Source of the DNA: Torymus aiolomorphi
Lineage: Eukaryota; Arthropoda; Insecta; Hymenoptera; Torymidae
NCBI GenBank assembly: GCA_036365515.1
Contig: CM070876.1
Location: 128,719,894 to 128,783,893, forward strand
Length of the DNA stretch: 64,000 nt
Reading direction: 5' to 3'
Part shown: in pieces, positions 11,090 through 20,879 of the stretch
How the letters are laid out: every line of letters begins with the position of its first letter
Numbering within the stretch: position 1 is the first letter of the stretch
Translations under genes and position numbers: made by a program
Notes under the pieces: generated by a model
What the model was told of the DNA's origin: nothing
The model's input: only the letters and a program-made list of their open reading frames with translations
The model's database searches: none

Positions 11090-11640
11090 GTTTTTTTATA
11101 AAAATTATCAATTTATTGTAAAAAAATATACGTTACATTTTATTCAAAATATTGTCCGTCATTGGCTACTACTGTTTGCCATCTTTCTGGCATCATTCGG
11201 ATGCCACGTCGAAAAAACTCTTCGTCTTTTGAGGCTACCCATGAATCGACCCAATTTTTGGCTTCTCCATAAGAAGTGAAGTGCTGCTTGACCGGGGCGT
11301 GAGCCATCGACCGGAACAAGTGGTACTCCGAAGGAGCCATGTCCGGTGAATACGGCGGGTGGGGTAAGACATCCCATTGTAAAGCTTACAAAGTATCCTT
11401 GACGACTTTTGCAATATGTGGCCGAGCGTTGTCGTGCTGAAAAATTACTTTGTCATGTCTTTTGGCATATTGGGAGCGTTTAAACTTCAATTCTCTGCTC
11501 AATTGCAACAGTCGCTGTTGATAACGTTCTCCAGTGATAGTTTCGTTAGGCTGAAGTAGCTCGTAATAGATTACTCCGAACTGATCCCACCAAATGCACA
11601 ACATTAACTTTTGGCCATAAATATTCGGTTACCTTGGCGG
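11090..11640 (-). pseudogene. mariner transposase, C-terminal part
   Basis: Minus-strand reading gives IYGQKLMLCIWWDQFGVIYY, ELLQPNETITGERY and HDKVIFQHDNARPHIAKVV, then MAPSEYHLFRSMAHAP and a C-terminal region. These are the middle and third catalytic regions of mariner DD34D transposases (the WWD and HDNARPH boxes, and the APSDYHLF box carrying the last Asp, here E: APSEYHLF). The N-terminal HTH half and first part of the catalytic domain are missing, and the frame breaks near 11385. The change of the last Asp to Glu is inside the conserved box. Confidence 0.85.
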
Positions 11641-11939
11641 TACGCCCGGTGATACCCGCGGCGTAGGGAGTATGCTCATCGCCTGGAGCTCGCACTGCCA
11701 CAGAAGTACCTGCTGGCAAAGCGGGCTCGGAGCTGAGGAAGCGGGAGAAGTACCTCGCCTCTACCTCGAGCGAACTGATCTGCTCCGGCCGTCGGAGCTT
11801 CCTTTATACCCGGTGCGCGTCGAGTACGCATGCACCGCCAGCGGCGTCGGCGGCGCGGTTGTATGGGTGGGGCTGCGCGCGCTTGCAGTGCCACCCTTAC
11901 TCGTGCTCGCTCGCGGTATTACTCCACCGGGGCGCGTAA
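11640..11939. other. GC-rich stretch, unidentified
   Basis: This 300-bp segment is clearly more GC-rich than its flanks (CGCCTGGAGCTCGCACTGCC, CGGCGTCGGCGGCGCGGTT). It has ORFs on both strands without recognisable motifs. It lies between the truncated end of the mariner remnant and an interspersed AT-rich repeat. Its origin is not clear. Confidence 0.3.
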
Positions 11940-12340
11940 TTCAAATAGTGATGGAAGAGCTCCGTCACAACCAAAAATATTTCTGAAATTTCTGGACTTA
12001 TCATTTTGTCCAAAGAACTCGACCGAGAGCTTTTACAGACAATTTTACTGCCGTAGTCGTTGAACATACAAAAATCATTTTTTTTATATTTCATTTTTTT
12101 TCTTAAAAACTAGTCGATAAAATGGATTCAAATTTTTACAGATTATAGCTATTTATATTCTGCATTCTCATGATTTTTTTCAAAAAAATTGACCGTTTAA
12201 TTTAGGAGTTATAAGCTCTTTTAAAAAAAAAAAACAGGATTTTGTTAATAACAAAAGAACCGCGAGAGCTAGAGAAATTTATTTTTTAGAAAATATAGGT
12301 ATTTTAATGCTCTTTCAAGGCTATCCATTCGATTCAAATA
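11940..12340 (+). repeat. Interspersed repeat A (also at 33290-33880)
   Basis: Shared blocks with the 33-kb region include TTTCTGAAATTT(C/A)TGGAC, AAAGAACTCGACNGAGA, AACAGATTATAGCTAT (with ACAGATT near 12140), AAAAAATTGACCGTT, AGGAGTTATAAGC and AAAATATAGGTATTTTAAT. The order of blocks is the same in both places. No coding potential; presumably a non-autonomous element or satellite monomer. Confidence 0.7.
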
Positions 12341-12479
12341 TCTCAATCTTATCACTAAAAAAAGCAAAAATCAAAAGAAATAAAACAAAAACGCATCGGC
12401 GAATCAAAAAACGAATTTTTGACCCGCCATCACAAAAAAAAAAAAATGAGACCTGTCCGGTTACAATCGATCGAGTATA

Positions 12480-12740
12480 AGCTAAGATATAAGCGTATAC
12501 GCACACGCACACGCACACACATACATCCATACAGACATTTTTCAAAAATCATGTATTTTGATTACTAACACCTCAAAAACAATTATAACATATTTTTACA
12601 ACTCAAAAAATCACAAAGCTTCCTTTAGGAGGAAGCAAAATTATAATCAATTAAAAGGCATTGGGACTATAAGAATGTCAAACCTCAACTTCAATCTTTT
12701 TACCACTAGGTGGCTACCACTTCTTGGTATCCAGAAATAA
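12480..12740 (+). pseudogene. LINE fragment sharing a block with 31670-31860 (minus)
   Basis: The stretch with CACACACATACATCCATACA, AGACATTTTTCAAAAA, AACACCTC, TTTTTACAA and CACAAAGCTTCCTTTAGGAGG matches the reverse complement of 31670-31860 block for block. In the 31-kb copy the sequence downstream translates to the ALWRADP-type linker of a CR1/Jockey-like LINE, which is why I place this fragment in a LINE. It contains the small hairpin GCTTCC-TTTA-GGAGGAAGC. A PLE-like hairpin region (CCTGAC..GACGAAACG) follows at 12800-12855. Confidence 0.45.
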
Positions 12741-13148
12741 AAATTTCTTTTGGGAAATTAAATATAACATAGTCTTTATCATATTGACGTCGAATAAAGG
12801 TCTACCTGACTATTCCTGATTAGTCCACCAGGTAGTACCGAAGACGAAACGTCGTTTAATATCTTGTATATTTCATCTAACAATTTTAAATCATATTAAT
12901 TCTGTTTTTTTTTTCATTATTTTTCCTCTTGTGGATCATTCTACAAAATTTCCTATCGAGATTTGTCTGTCATAATACAGCCCACCCTCGACATAGGAAA
13001 ATAGAAATTGCAAGCTCATGAGAGGATATTTTGGCTCTTCTGTCGTTCGTTTATAATATACTAATAAAACTTTATACTACGAGCGTCTAAACTTATTATA
13101 AAATTATAATCAATTATCCTAATAAAAAATTCTTTTGATTTCTCCAAA

Positions 13149-13295
13149 ATAGTATATTACGATACGTGGGCCGGAAATTGGATTTCCGGACCGTGCGTGG
13201 TATGACGCCCGAGGCGAAGCCGAGGCGAAGCCGAGGGCGTCATAACGCACGGCCAGGGCATCCAATTTCCGGTCCAAGTATTGTATACTATTTTT
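13149..13295. repeat. Hairpin element H1 with GCGAAGC apex
   Basis: Ends ATAGTATATTAC and GTATACTATTTTT form a short inverted repeat. Inside, CCGGAAATTGGAT pairs with ATCCAATTTCCGG and ATGACGCCC pairs with GGGCGTCAT, so almost the whole 147 bp folds on itself. The apex carries two tandem copies of GAGGCGAAGCC. GCGAAGC is a known very stable DNA mini-hairpin (GAA loop closed by C-G). No ORF. Confidence 0.85.
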
Positions 13296-13526
13296 CTTAC
13301 TCCCCGGCCGAAAGTACGTTCTGTAATTGTTAAATAATTGATAAAATTGCGTTGTCGTCTGCTAGCTGTGTTTGAGTGTTAGTTTTTCTTTCGGCCCGCT
13401 CGATAGTAGTGCCTCTGCCGGCCGCTTTGGGTAGCTCGGTCGATATTACCGACTGTTTTTCTTTCGGCCCGGCGTAGAGAGCTGGTTTTTGGGCATCTGC
13501 TACTTTCGCTATTGTACAGATGGTCT

Positions 13527-13592
13527 GATGCCCGCCCGACATTTGCAAGACCGAGGCGAAGCCGAGGTTTTGCAAATGTCGGGCGGGCATCA
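13527..13592. repeat. Long perfect hairpin with the same apex
   Basis: A 23-bp perfect stem (TGATGCCCGCCCGACATTTG continuing with CAA, and its complement) closes around CCGAGGCGAAGCCGAGG. The stem sequence is unrelated to that of H1 but the apex is the same. Counterparts at 14818-14882 and 55013-55073 have imperfect stems. Confidence 0.9.
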
Positions 13593-14267
13593 GAAACACA
13601 TTCATTAAAAAAAGACAACACCACTTTTTATTTCAATTAACTCTTTTTTCTCGTCACACGTGCACTTTCCTCTGTCTATTTCGTACGTGTCTAACTTTCA
13701 CACCGCACAAACATATTTTTCTCGGACGCTCCCGTCCATACGTTTAAAAAACAATAACCACGATCAAACAAAACCACTTTTTATTTCAACTAACTTTTTT
13801 CTCGTCACCCGTGCACTTTCCTCTGTTTATTTCGTACGTGTCTAACCTTCACACCGCACAAACATCTTTCCTCGGGCATGCGCGCGGGCGCTGAAGCGCC
13901 GCGGGTCAGGAAATTTCGGCAGCCAATCAGAGCGCGCGGTTGGTCTAAAATAGGATGCGAAAGTTTCTCTTTCGGCCCGGAGATGCGGGCCGAAAGTACG
14001 TACTTTCGGGTGGGCGAGTAAGAAATAGTATATTACAATACGTGGCCCGGAAATTGGATTTCCGGGGCGGGCGTCATGACGCACGCCCAGGGCATCTAAT
14101 TTCCGGTCCAAGTATTGTATACTATTTTTCTTACTTCCCGGCCGAAAGTACGTTCTGTTATTGTTAAATAATTAATAAAATTGCGTTGTTGTCTGCTAGC
14201 TGTATTTGAGTGTTAGTTTTTCTTTCGGCCCGCTCGATAGTAATGCCTCTCTCGGCCGCTTTGGGTA

Positions 14268-14719
14268 CACGGAAAGAAAAGTGGTATGGAAATAACTCCA
14301 GTATTGGACGGCGCTAATGTCAAAAAGTTTCGGTGTTTGTAAATATTAAGTTTCGCATTTACTTAGTACCGAATTGGAGTGCCCACACCTCGAGCTGGAC
14401 GTACAGAACCTCACATTTCTCGGATATATCGTAACTCGACGTTGGAAGTCTGAGAGCCCCTACTTAGAGATAGGTGTAAATGGGCGGAGTTGGCGATCCG
14501 AAGCGCGGGCGGTGATTGGCTGCCGGGCGAACGCACGCGCTGAAGGGGAAAGCAACTGAATCTCCAAGTTGGAAGTCTCACACTTCCAATGTTGAGTTAC
14601 GGTATATACGAGAAACTCGAGGTTCTGCATATCCAATCTATACTTCGATCGCGCTATGGCTTGTATTGGGCGGCTCCCGGCTCTCTCCGAGGTGTAGACT
14701 GTCCACATTTCTTTCCGTG
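14268..14719. mobile_element. TA-flanked MITE (Tc1/mariner type)
   Basis: Terminal inverted repeats CACGGAAAGAAAAGTGG and CCACATTTCTTTCCGTG (one mismatch) are flanked by TA on both sides (14266-14267 and 14720-14721). Unit 1 has the uninterrupted sequence GGGTAGCTCGG with a single TA. The 452-bp interior has no transposase; a GGAAGTCT motif recurs inside. TA target and short TIRs suggest mobilisation by a Tc1/mariner transposase. Confidence 0.9.
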
Positions 14720-14992
14720 TAGCTCGGTCGATATTACCGACTGTTCTTTCTTTCGACCCGGCGTGGAGAGCTGGTTTCTTGGGCGTCTGCTACTTTCGCT
14801 GTTGCAGAGATGATTTGATGCTCGCGCGACATTTGCAAGACCGAAGCGAAGCCGAGGTTTTGCTGGTCGGGGCGGGCATCAGAAACACATTCATTAAAAA
14901 AAAGAAATAAGGTGATGAAAGAAGTACATTAAAGTTTGATCAACTAACTCTTTTTTCTCGTCACCCGTGCACTTTGCTCTGTCTATTTCGTA

Positions 14993-15142
14993 CACCCAAT
15001 GGATATTGATTCGTGCCGAACGTGCCCGTTAGTGACCGTCACGCATAACCTTTCAAACGTTAACATACATAAGAAATGAGAAAACAATTGAAAAAGTTAT
15101 TCATGACGGTCACTAACGACACGAATCAATGTCCATTGGGTG
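14993..15142. mobile_element. TA-flanked 150-bp MITE
   Basis: Inverted repeats CACCCAATGGATATTGATTC and its complement with one difference (GAATCAATGTCCATTGGGTG) bound a 150-bp element. An inner inverted repeat, GTTAGTGACCGTCA / TGACGGTCACTAAC, extends the fold. TA flanks both sides (14991-14992, 15143-15144), and unit 1 has TTTCGTACGTGTC at the empty site. Confidence 0.92.
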
Positions 15143-15484
15143 TACGTGTCTAACCTTCACACCGCACAAACATCTTTTCCTCGGACGCTCCCGTCCGCAC
15201 GTTTACTTAATTGTTTCTACACGACTCGTAAGTACGTGTAGAAAACAAGAGAAAAAAACAATGACCACGATCAAACAACACCACTTTTTATTTCAACTAA
15301 CTCTTTTTTCTCGTCACCCGTGCGCATGAGACAGAGTGGCTCATGGCGGGCGCTCAAGCGCAGCGGGACGGGAAATTTTGGCAGCCAATCAGAGCGCGCG
15401 GTTGATCTAAAATAGGGTGTGAAAGTTAACTTTCGGCTCGGAGATGCGGGCCGAAAGTACGTACTTTCGGGTGGAGGAGTAAGA

Positions 15485-16740
15485 AAAAGATATTTGTTTC
15501 ACTGATGGAACTGGGCAATACTATAAAAACAAATGCGGCTTCCATAATCTTTTTCATCATTAAGATGATTTTTCTGTTGAAGCAGAGCAGCGCTTTCATG
15601 CAACCGCATACGGAAAAATACATGTTGTGCCACTTCTTGGTCAATAGAGGAACTTTTCCAAGAAACCCAGAGAAGTTAAAAATGTTCCTTTGGATAAGAA
15701 CTCTCTCAAGGTTTGTAAATATGAAGATCACTATCTGAAAAAAAAGAGTAAGTTTTAAGTTTACATAAAAGAGAACAAAAATGTCTATGATGAAAACTAA
15801 AACAAAGGTTAAAATCAGCAAAAAAAAGTTCCTGTAACTCTATCATTTCATTTTATATATTACGGTGGCGAGTCGCAACAGTTTAATAAAATGAAATGAT
15901 AGTGTTACAGGAACTTTTTTTGCTGATTTTAACCTTTGTTTTAGTTTTAATTCATTGTTTCTAATTTATCATTTGAAGACATCTTATTTTTCTTTTATAT
16001 AAACATAAAGCTTATTCTTTTATTTTCAAACAGTGATCTTCATATTTAGAAACCTTGAGGGAGTTCGTATCCAATGGAAAATTTTTACCTTTTTTCGGTT
16101 GCTTGGAAAGTTTCGTCTCTATTGACCAAGAAGCGGCACAATCAACTCACATGCATTTTTCCGTACGCGATTGCGTGAAAGCGCGACTATGCTTCAACAG
16201 AAAAATCTTCATAATGATTAAAAAGATTATGGAAGTAGTATTTATTTTCATAGTATTGCTCAGTTCCATCGGTGAATAAAAATACCTTTTTTGGAGACAT
16301 CAAATAATTTTTTATTACGGTAATTGATTATAATTTTATAGATAAACTGCTACGGTAGCACTAGATAAATTGTCTGGAAAAAGTATCATGCTTTTTTAAG
16401 TTTTAAAATTTAATTCTCTATAATAAAGGACCAATGCCGCCAAACTACACTGATAAGTGTTGTAGTGAAATGATTGTGCCGCTTCTGGGTAAACAAGACG
16501 TACAATTCCAAGAAACATATAAGAGAATTTAAAAATTCTTCTTTGGATGAGAACTCCCCCAAGGATTGGAAATATGAAGTTCATCGCTTGAAAATAAAAG
16601 AATGAGTTTTAAGTTTGTATAAAAGAGAGAAAAAATGCCTTTAAATGATGAATTAGAAACAATGAACTAAAACTAAAACAAAGGTTCAAATTAGCAAAAA
16701 GAGTTCCTGAAACTCTATCATTGCATTCTATTAAACTGTT
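15485..16740. pseudogene. Decayed copies of the SDGAA-type transposase, palindromic
   Basis: Plus-strand sequence at 15500-15640 reads FTDGTGQYYKNKCGFHNLFH and then FHATAYGK, matching the TDGAAQYFKN and HATAHGK boxes of the transposase at 39583-40833. The same block occurs in reverse at 16060-16270. The minus strand of 16270-16600 continues with upstream parts of the same gene, including an FSENYxFxxQxA-like block. The two copies meet around 15880, where AACTCTATCATTTCATTTTA faces its complement. Stops and frameshifts are frequent; this is a dead, partly inverted duplicate. Confidence 0.75.
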
Positions 16741-16741
16741 A

Positions 16742-17555
16742 GCACACGTTAAGAGGCTAGAACTAAAACAATTCTCAGAATCGAAAACTTTAGAATTATA
16801 CTCACCTATCCAACAAGTGAAGAAATCTAAATTTGAGATGTTACGTATGTGACGTATTCTTAAAATTAAATTTTATATTCATATTCTCATCAGTAACTTC
16901 CTGACCCACAAAATAATGTGATTGCGAATTTCAATGACGCTGCATTTCGACTACGCAGCCGTGTGACGTAGCTAGCCACCAACTTCGCGAAAGCATACGC
17001 GCATCGTAATATTGTCTACATTCAGCACTTTTTAATTTCAAATCGAGCGGCTCGCATTTAATTGTTTACTTAATTTGTTTAAAAAGATGATCTCGACTCA
17101 GCATCAAAATCATTTTTAACCTAATTTAATAGTGTTATAAAATAAGCGGAAATCACCCGCACAAGTTAGTATCTCGCGCCAAGTCCGCGAATTCCGTAAC
17201 ACTCCGGACGACAATAGGAGTAGCTATTTTTGTACAGGCCAATACGAGCCTAAGTTAATCTACGGAATAAATCTTTTATCAATAAACAATTTAAAAGTGT
17301 TTCAAGGCTTGGTTACTTCATTTCGGAAACCCACATCGAGGAAAAGGTAACTAATCATCATAATTTATCCAAATAAAAATATAAGAGTATATTCTTCTCA
17401 TCTGCCAAGACTTCACAGAGACAAGACCTATGCAATTAAATTCAGATACAAGAAATTACAAAATTAACAAAAAATTGCAAAAGATGGAACAGAAAGTATT
17501 GACTTTTAATTAAAAATTAGGTTTGAAAAATTTATTATATGATATTTATTAAGTA
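16742..17555. other. Unidentified insertion; possible solo LTR
   Basis: The sequence departs from the flanking transposon remnant at about 16741. It contains GC-richer parts and an ending with AATAAATCTTTTATCAATAA, reminiscent of an LTR polyadenylation region, near 17265. A start with TGTTAGCACACG and an end near CCCACA at 17334 would give about 600 bp, but I see no target duplication. No ORF of note. Confidence 0.3.
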
Positions 17556-17559
17556 CGAA

Positions 17560-17965
17560 ACAACGAAATAGTGGAATACCTCAGCAACAGCGCGCTCCGG
17601 CGTAGCGCACAAAGCACGCACAGCGACTCGCCGCCGTATTTTAAATTTTATTACTTATGAACCCTTCATTTCTCCAACTTGAAATTTTGGGGTTTCGAAG
17701 TTGAAGACTTGTACATTCAAATGAAAAAATTTATTTAAAAAAAAACATGGTATTTTTTAAGAAAAATCGGCCCGAACTTTCAACTCAAGTTTTTGACCGT
17801 AAAAAAGCATTTCAGAGAATAAACAATAGAACCAGTGAAAAGAGGGGGAAAAATCTATCGATATATGTTCTTTGTCTTTTTCCAAGAGACTCAGCATATG
17901 ATTATGAGTGAGTTGCAAAGAGCGCATATTACGCGAAAAAGGCGCCAGCTGGGTAGTTTCTAGCG
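17560..17965 (+). mobile_element. Decayed terminal repeat of the 38.5-41.5 kb transposon family
   Basis: Blocks match the right TIR at 41160-41508 in order: GAACCCTTCATTTCTCCAA, ACTTGTACATTCAAATG, CTTTCAACTCAAGTTTTTGA, AAAATCTATCGATATATG, GAGACTCAGCATATGATTA, GAGTGAGTTG, and the end TTTCTAGCGGACACT (compare TTTCTGGCGGACGCT). It probably belongs with the transposase remnants at 15485-16740 as one old copy broken by the 16742-17555 insertion. Confidence 0.75.
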
Positions 17966-18396
17966 GACACTAATATGTTGGGGCCTAGCCGACTCTCGCA
18001 AGCTATGCTGGCCAAGCCGCCTTGTACGTACTCCAGGCGGTAGAAACTTTGAGGTTGAAAAACGATATGCGGTCATTTTTTTCTTGGGATACCTCATTGG
18101 GATAGTTCACCTCAACGTTCTCTATAAGATCCTTGTTATTCAAAGATTCTAAAGTGGGCAAGTTCCATTTCTGCTTTTAACAATTTGTAACAAAATTTCG
18201 TGACTCTTTTTGGTTTTTCTCTTATATCTAGTTTTTGAGGCACTTTTGGGAAAAATAAGTCAAGGTCATTTTTGTTACTTATTAAATTTCTAACAAAGGT
18301 AGCATTGTTGAAGGTATAACGCCATCCATTTTTGTATTAAATAGTTGAGGACGATCTTTGGTGGCAAAATGAAATGATCTTAGTTCTTTATGGCAA

Positions 18397-18430
18397 CGTT
18401 TCGGTGGCTTAATACGCCAACCTCATCAGG
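18397..18430 (-). ncRNA. Hammerhead-like core, left arm
   Basis: On the minus strand CTGATGAG is followed by GTTGGC, loop GTATTAA, GCCACC, then GAAACG. The core bases match the hammerhead consensus; stem II has one mismatch compared with the right arm. Confidence 0.5.
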
Positions 18431-18510
18431 CCGAAATTATAAAGGTACATTCTCGACTAGTCGAGAATAACATCTGATCGATGTATGATATGTACATTTA
18501 TAATTTCGGC

Positions 18511-18543
18511 CTGATGAGGTTGGCGTACTAAGCCAACGAAACG
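18511..18543 (+). ncRNA. Hammerhead-like core, right arm
   Basis: CTGATGAG, then GTTGGC, loop GTACTAA, GCCAAC, then GAAACG. All conserved core bases (CUGAUGA and GAAA) are present and stem II is a perfect 6-bp helix. PLE-associated hammerheads with short stems are known from many animals. Stems I and III could not be settled by eye, so self-cleavage is not shown. Confidence 0.6.
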
Positions 18544-19291
18544 TTGCCATAAAGAACTAAGATCATTTCATTTTGCCTCCAAAGATCGTCCTCAACTATT
18601 TAATAAAGATAGCGTTGTCCGAAGTCTGTAACTTCAATTTAACTTGCAAATGACCACCGAAATTGAAAAATGCCTTTTTTTCATTATTAAATAACTTTTG
18701 AAAAAAACGCCAAATCATCTGAAATTTCAAATGAAACATGTTTTTTCGAGGCAAAAAAGCATGTCAAATTTAGGATTGATTTATTAATTATAATTCGCGT
18801 TATAAAGAGGGAATGTTTTTTGTTCTTAATTGCATATTGCGCCGTTTCTATAATCCCACTGTTCCAAATAGTTTGGAAAAATCATAAAACTAACTTAAAT
18901 ATTCATTTTGAAATTTCAAAAATTTAGATTTAGACCGAAGTTATAGGGCGATATGAAAAATCAATTTCTTTTTAAATCATCAGTACACTTCTGGAGAGGT
19001 ATGGAAAATGGAATAACTTTACAACAATAATTGAAATTATACTAATAGTTTAAAATATAATGATGAAAACGTATTTGAAACGATTGCGGTCGTTGTAATT
19101 TAAATAGCACTCTGCATTCTGAATGCGTTCCTTTTGCATAATATAGAAAAAGTTTATGCTACATAAGAATTCAACAAAGTTTAGAAATTTCGGAAAATCA
19201 GAGTCGAAAATGAAAAAAACTGCGCAGCTGCTGGGGCTCTCGAAAACCGTTCGGTAATAGTTGTGGAGAGGGGATAGAGACTTGGAGACAG

Positions 19292-19457
<166 letters not shown>

Positions 19458-19686
19458 CATCGACGCAGTTTTTCTCTTGCCACGAGCAGCATCTCCATAA
19501 TCTTTTTATATTTTCAATTCACTTTTTTCCAAAACTATTAGACATAGAAAGACGATTTTTTTAAGTTAAAATGTCGCGAGGAGATAAACACGTTTCTCTA
19601 AACGCAATTAAAAAACTTAAAGAGTTTTTTTTCACCTTTTTTATATTTAAGTTTGCGTATTGCACTTTTATATTATGTACATATAT

Positions 19687-20768
19687 AGGATATTTCAGGT
19701 GAAGTGAGAGGGTCAAAATTTGAAAATCGCTCAAACTCGGTTTACCTCTAGTTTTGTATAAAAATAATGTTCCTAGAGATTTAGACCGAATTTTTTTTTT
19801 TAATTTTTGGTTAAAATTCATCTTTATTCATTTTTTACTCAAAATCTTGAAACTTTTTGTATAGAACATTGATTGGGAAAAAGTTTGCATTTTACCTGCA
19901 GAATGTGCCAGTATTTTTTTTTGTGATCTTTTATGAAAGTCTCTGATTGGTTGATTTTTATTATACCTTCAGCGAAGAATATTGAGAGAGCGGTGTAATA
20001 TTTTTTGTTCGACAACATTTTTTTGGATTCTTCTTTTAAAATCCTTCAAAATGAGACCAGAAACGATACTGGCCAAGCTAAGGGAAAAAAGTTACAATTT
20101 TCTGTATATTCAAGAAAAACCAATAATTGGCATTTCTGACCGTACGATTGATTTACAAAGTTATTATTATTCATATATCTTATATCATGGATCCACTCAC
20201 TGAATCTTTTTAAAGCATCAAATTGAACATTTAACATCCATTTTCAATAATACTAGACGTATATGATAAGTCTTACGTAACTGTGAATTCTGAATTACAT
20301 TCAGTTTCAATTTTCTAACTATCCAATCGAAACCACATTCCTCACCAATACGCTTGACTCATACATTTTGTATCTACTTAAAATTGAATTTAATATTTAA
20401 TCTAAGATTATGGGTGTAAAGGTTAAAGGTTATTTACTATAAAAATATCAAAATGAAATTACGTTATAAGCATCAGATATTGATAAATAAAATATGATTC
20501 TCTTATTAGGACATCACTTGATAATATTTTTATTAAAGAAGTACCATGCTATTTGATGTATAAGTTAATTTAGAAATCTTATATTAAAATATATAATATA
20601 TCTACTCAATTGCAAGCATTCAATCATAACATGCTTCAAAATTAATAGTTTTTAATCTTTGCACATATTTTCTCTCTTCGAACATTTTTTTTTTCATACA
20701 AAACTAGAAGTAAACGGATTTTTAGCAATTTTAAAATTTTGAGCTACTCACTTCACCTGAAATATCCC
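19687..20768. mobile_element. Short DNA element with GGGATATTTCAGGTGAAGTG termini
   Basis: The left end GGATATTTCAGGTGAAGTGA (from 19688) and the right end TCACTTCACCTGAAATATCC (to 20767) are inverted repeats that continue imperfectly for about 45 bp (TCAAAATTT...). ATATAT flanks both sides (19681-19686, 20769-20774) and may be the target duplication, although it is low complexity. The 1.08-kb AT-rich interior has only short ORFs with no motif. A lone right end of the same family is at 56420-56470. Confidence 0.7.
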
Positions 20769-20879
20769 ATATATTAAATTAATTATCAAGGAAGCCAAAA
20801 AACATTATATTGTTATTTTGTCTCACGTAATTTTTGCAACTGTGAGAATTTTGTTCGTGTTTTTGACATGCACCCTTGG

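Larger units (their letters stand above)
13149..14024 (+). repeat. Composite hairpin repeat, unit 1
   Basis: The unit starts with hairpin H1 (13149-13295) and continues with TTACTCCCCGGCCGAAAGTA. It then has a segment rich in TTTCGGCCCG, a long hairpin at 13527-13592, two direct copies of a TTTATTTCAA / TTTTCTCGTCAC segment (about 13622-13780 and 13781-13870), a CCAAT-type sequence (AGCCAATCAGAGCGCGCGG near 13919), and a final hairpin (TTTCGGCCC-GGAGATGC-GGGCCGAAA). The sequence repeats with the same order from 14025. It has no plausible protein. Confidence 0.8.
14025..15482 (+). repeat. Composite hairpin repeat, unit 2
   Basis: It follows unit 1 directly and matches it block by block: terminal hairpin H2 (14025-14129), CGGCCGAAAGTACGTTCTG, CTGCTAGCTGT, the hairpin counterpart at 14818-14882, TTCTCGTCACCCGTGCACTTTG, the CCAAT-type box (near 15382) and the terminal hairpin. 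H2 has lost the GAA apex and keeps only GCGTCATGACGC. Two MITEs are inserted in it, at 14268 and 14993, and unit 1 shows the empty sites for both. A further 46-bp hairpin-containing insertion lies near 15205-15255. Confidence 0.8.
18335..18605. repeat. Palindrome with PLE-type termini
   Basis: About 120 bp at 18335-18450 (TTAAATAGTTGAGGACGATC, AAATGATCTTAGTTCTTTAT, GGCAACGTTTC) is repeated in reverse complement at 18490-18605, with a short centre near 18470 containing CTCGACTAGTCGAG. Each arm carries a hammerhead-like core. No coding sequence lies between, so the arrangement is two facing terminal segments of a Penelope-like or retrozyme-like element. Confidence 0.75.

Noticed and set aside
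12800..12855. Hammerhead-like motif CTGATTAG...GAAGACGAAACG
   Set aside because: The core requires CUGANGA and has CUGAUUA here; the region folds better as a plain hairpin (TACCTGACTA facing TTAGTCCACCAGGTA). Kept only as a PLE-like terminal hairpin note.
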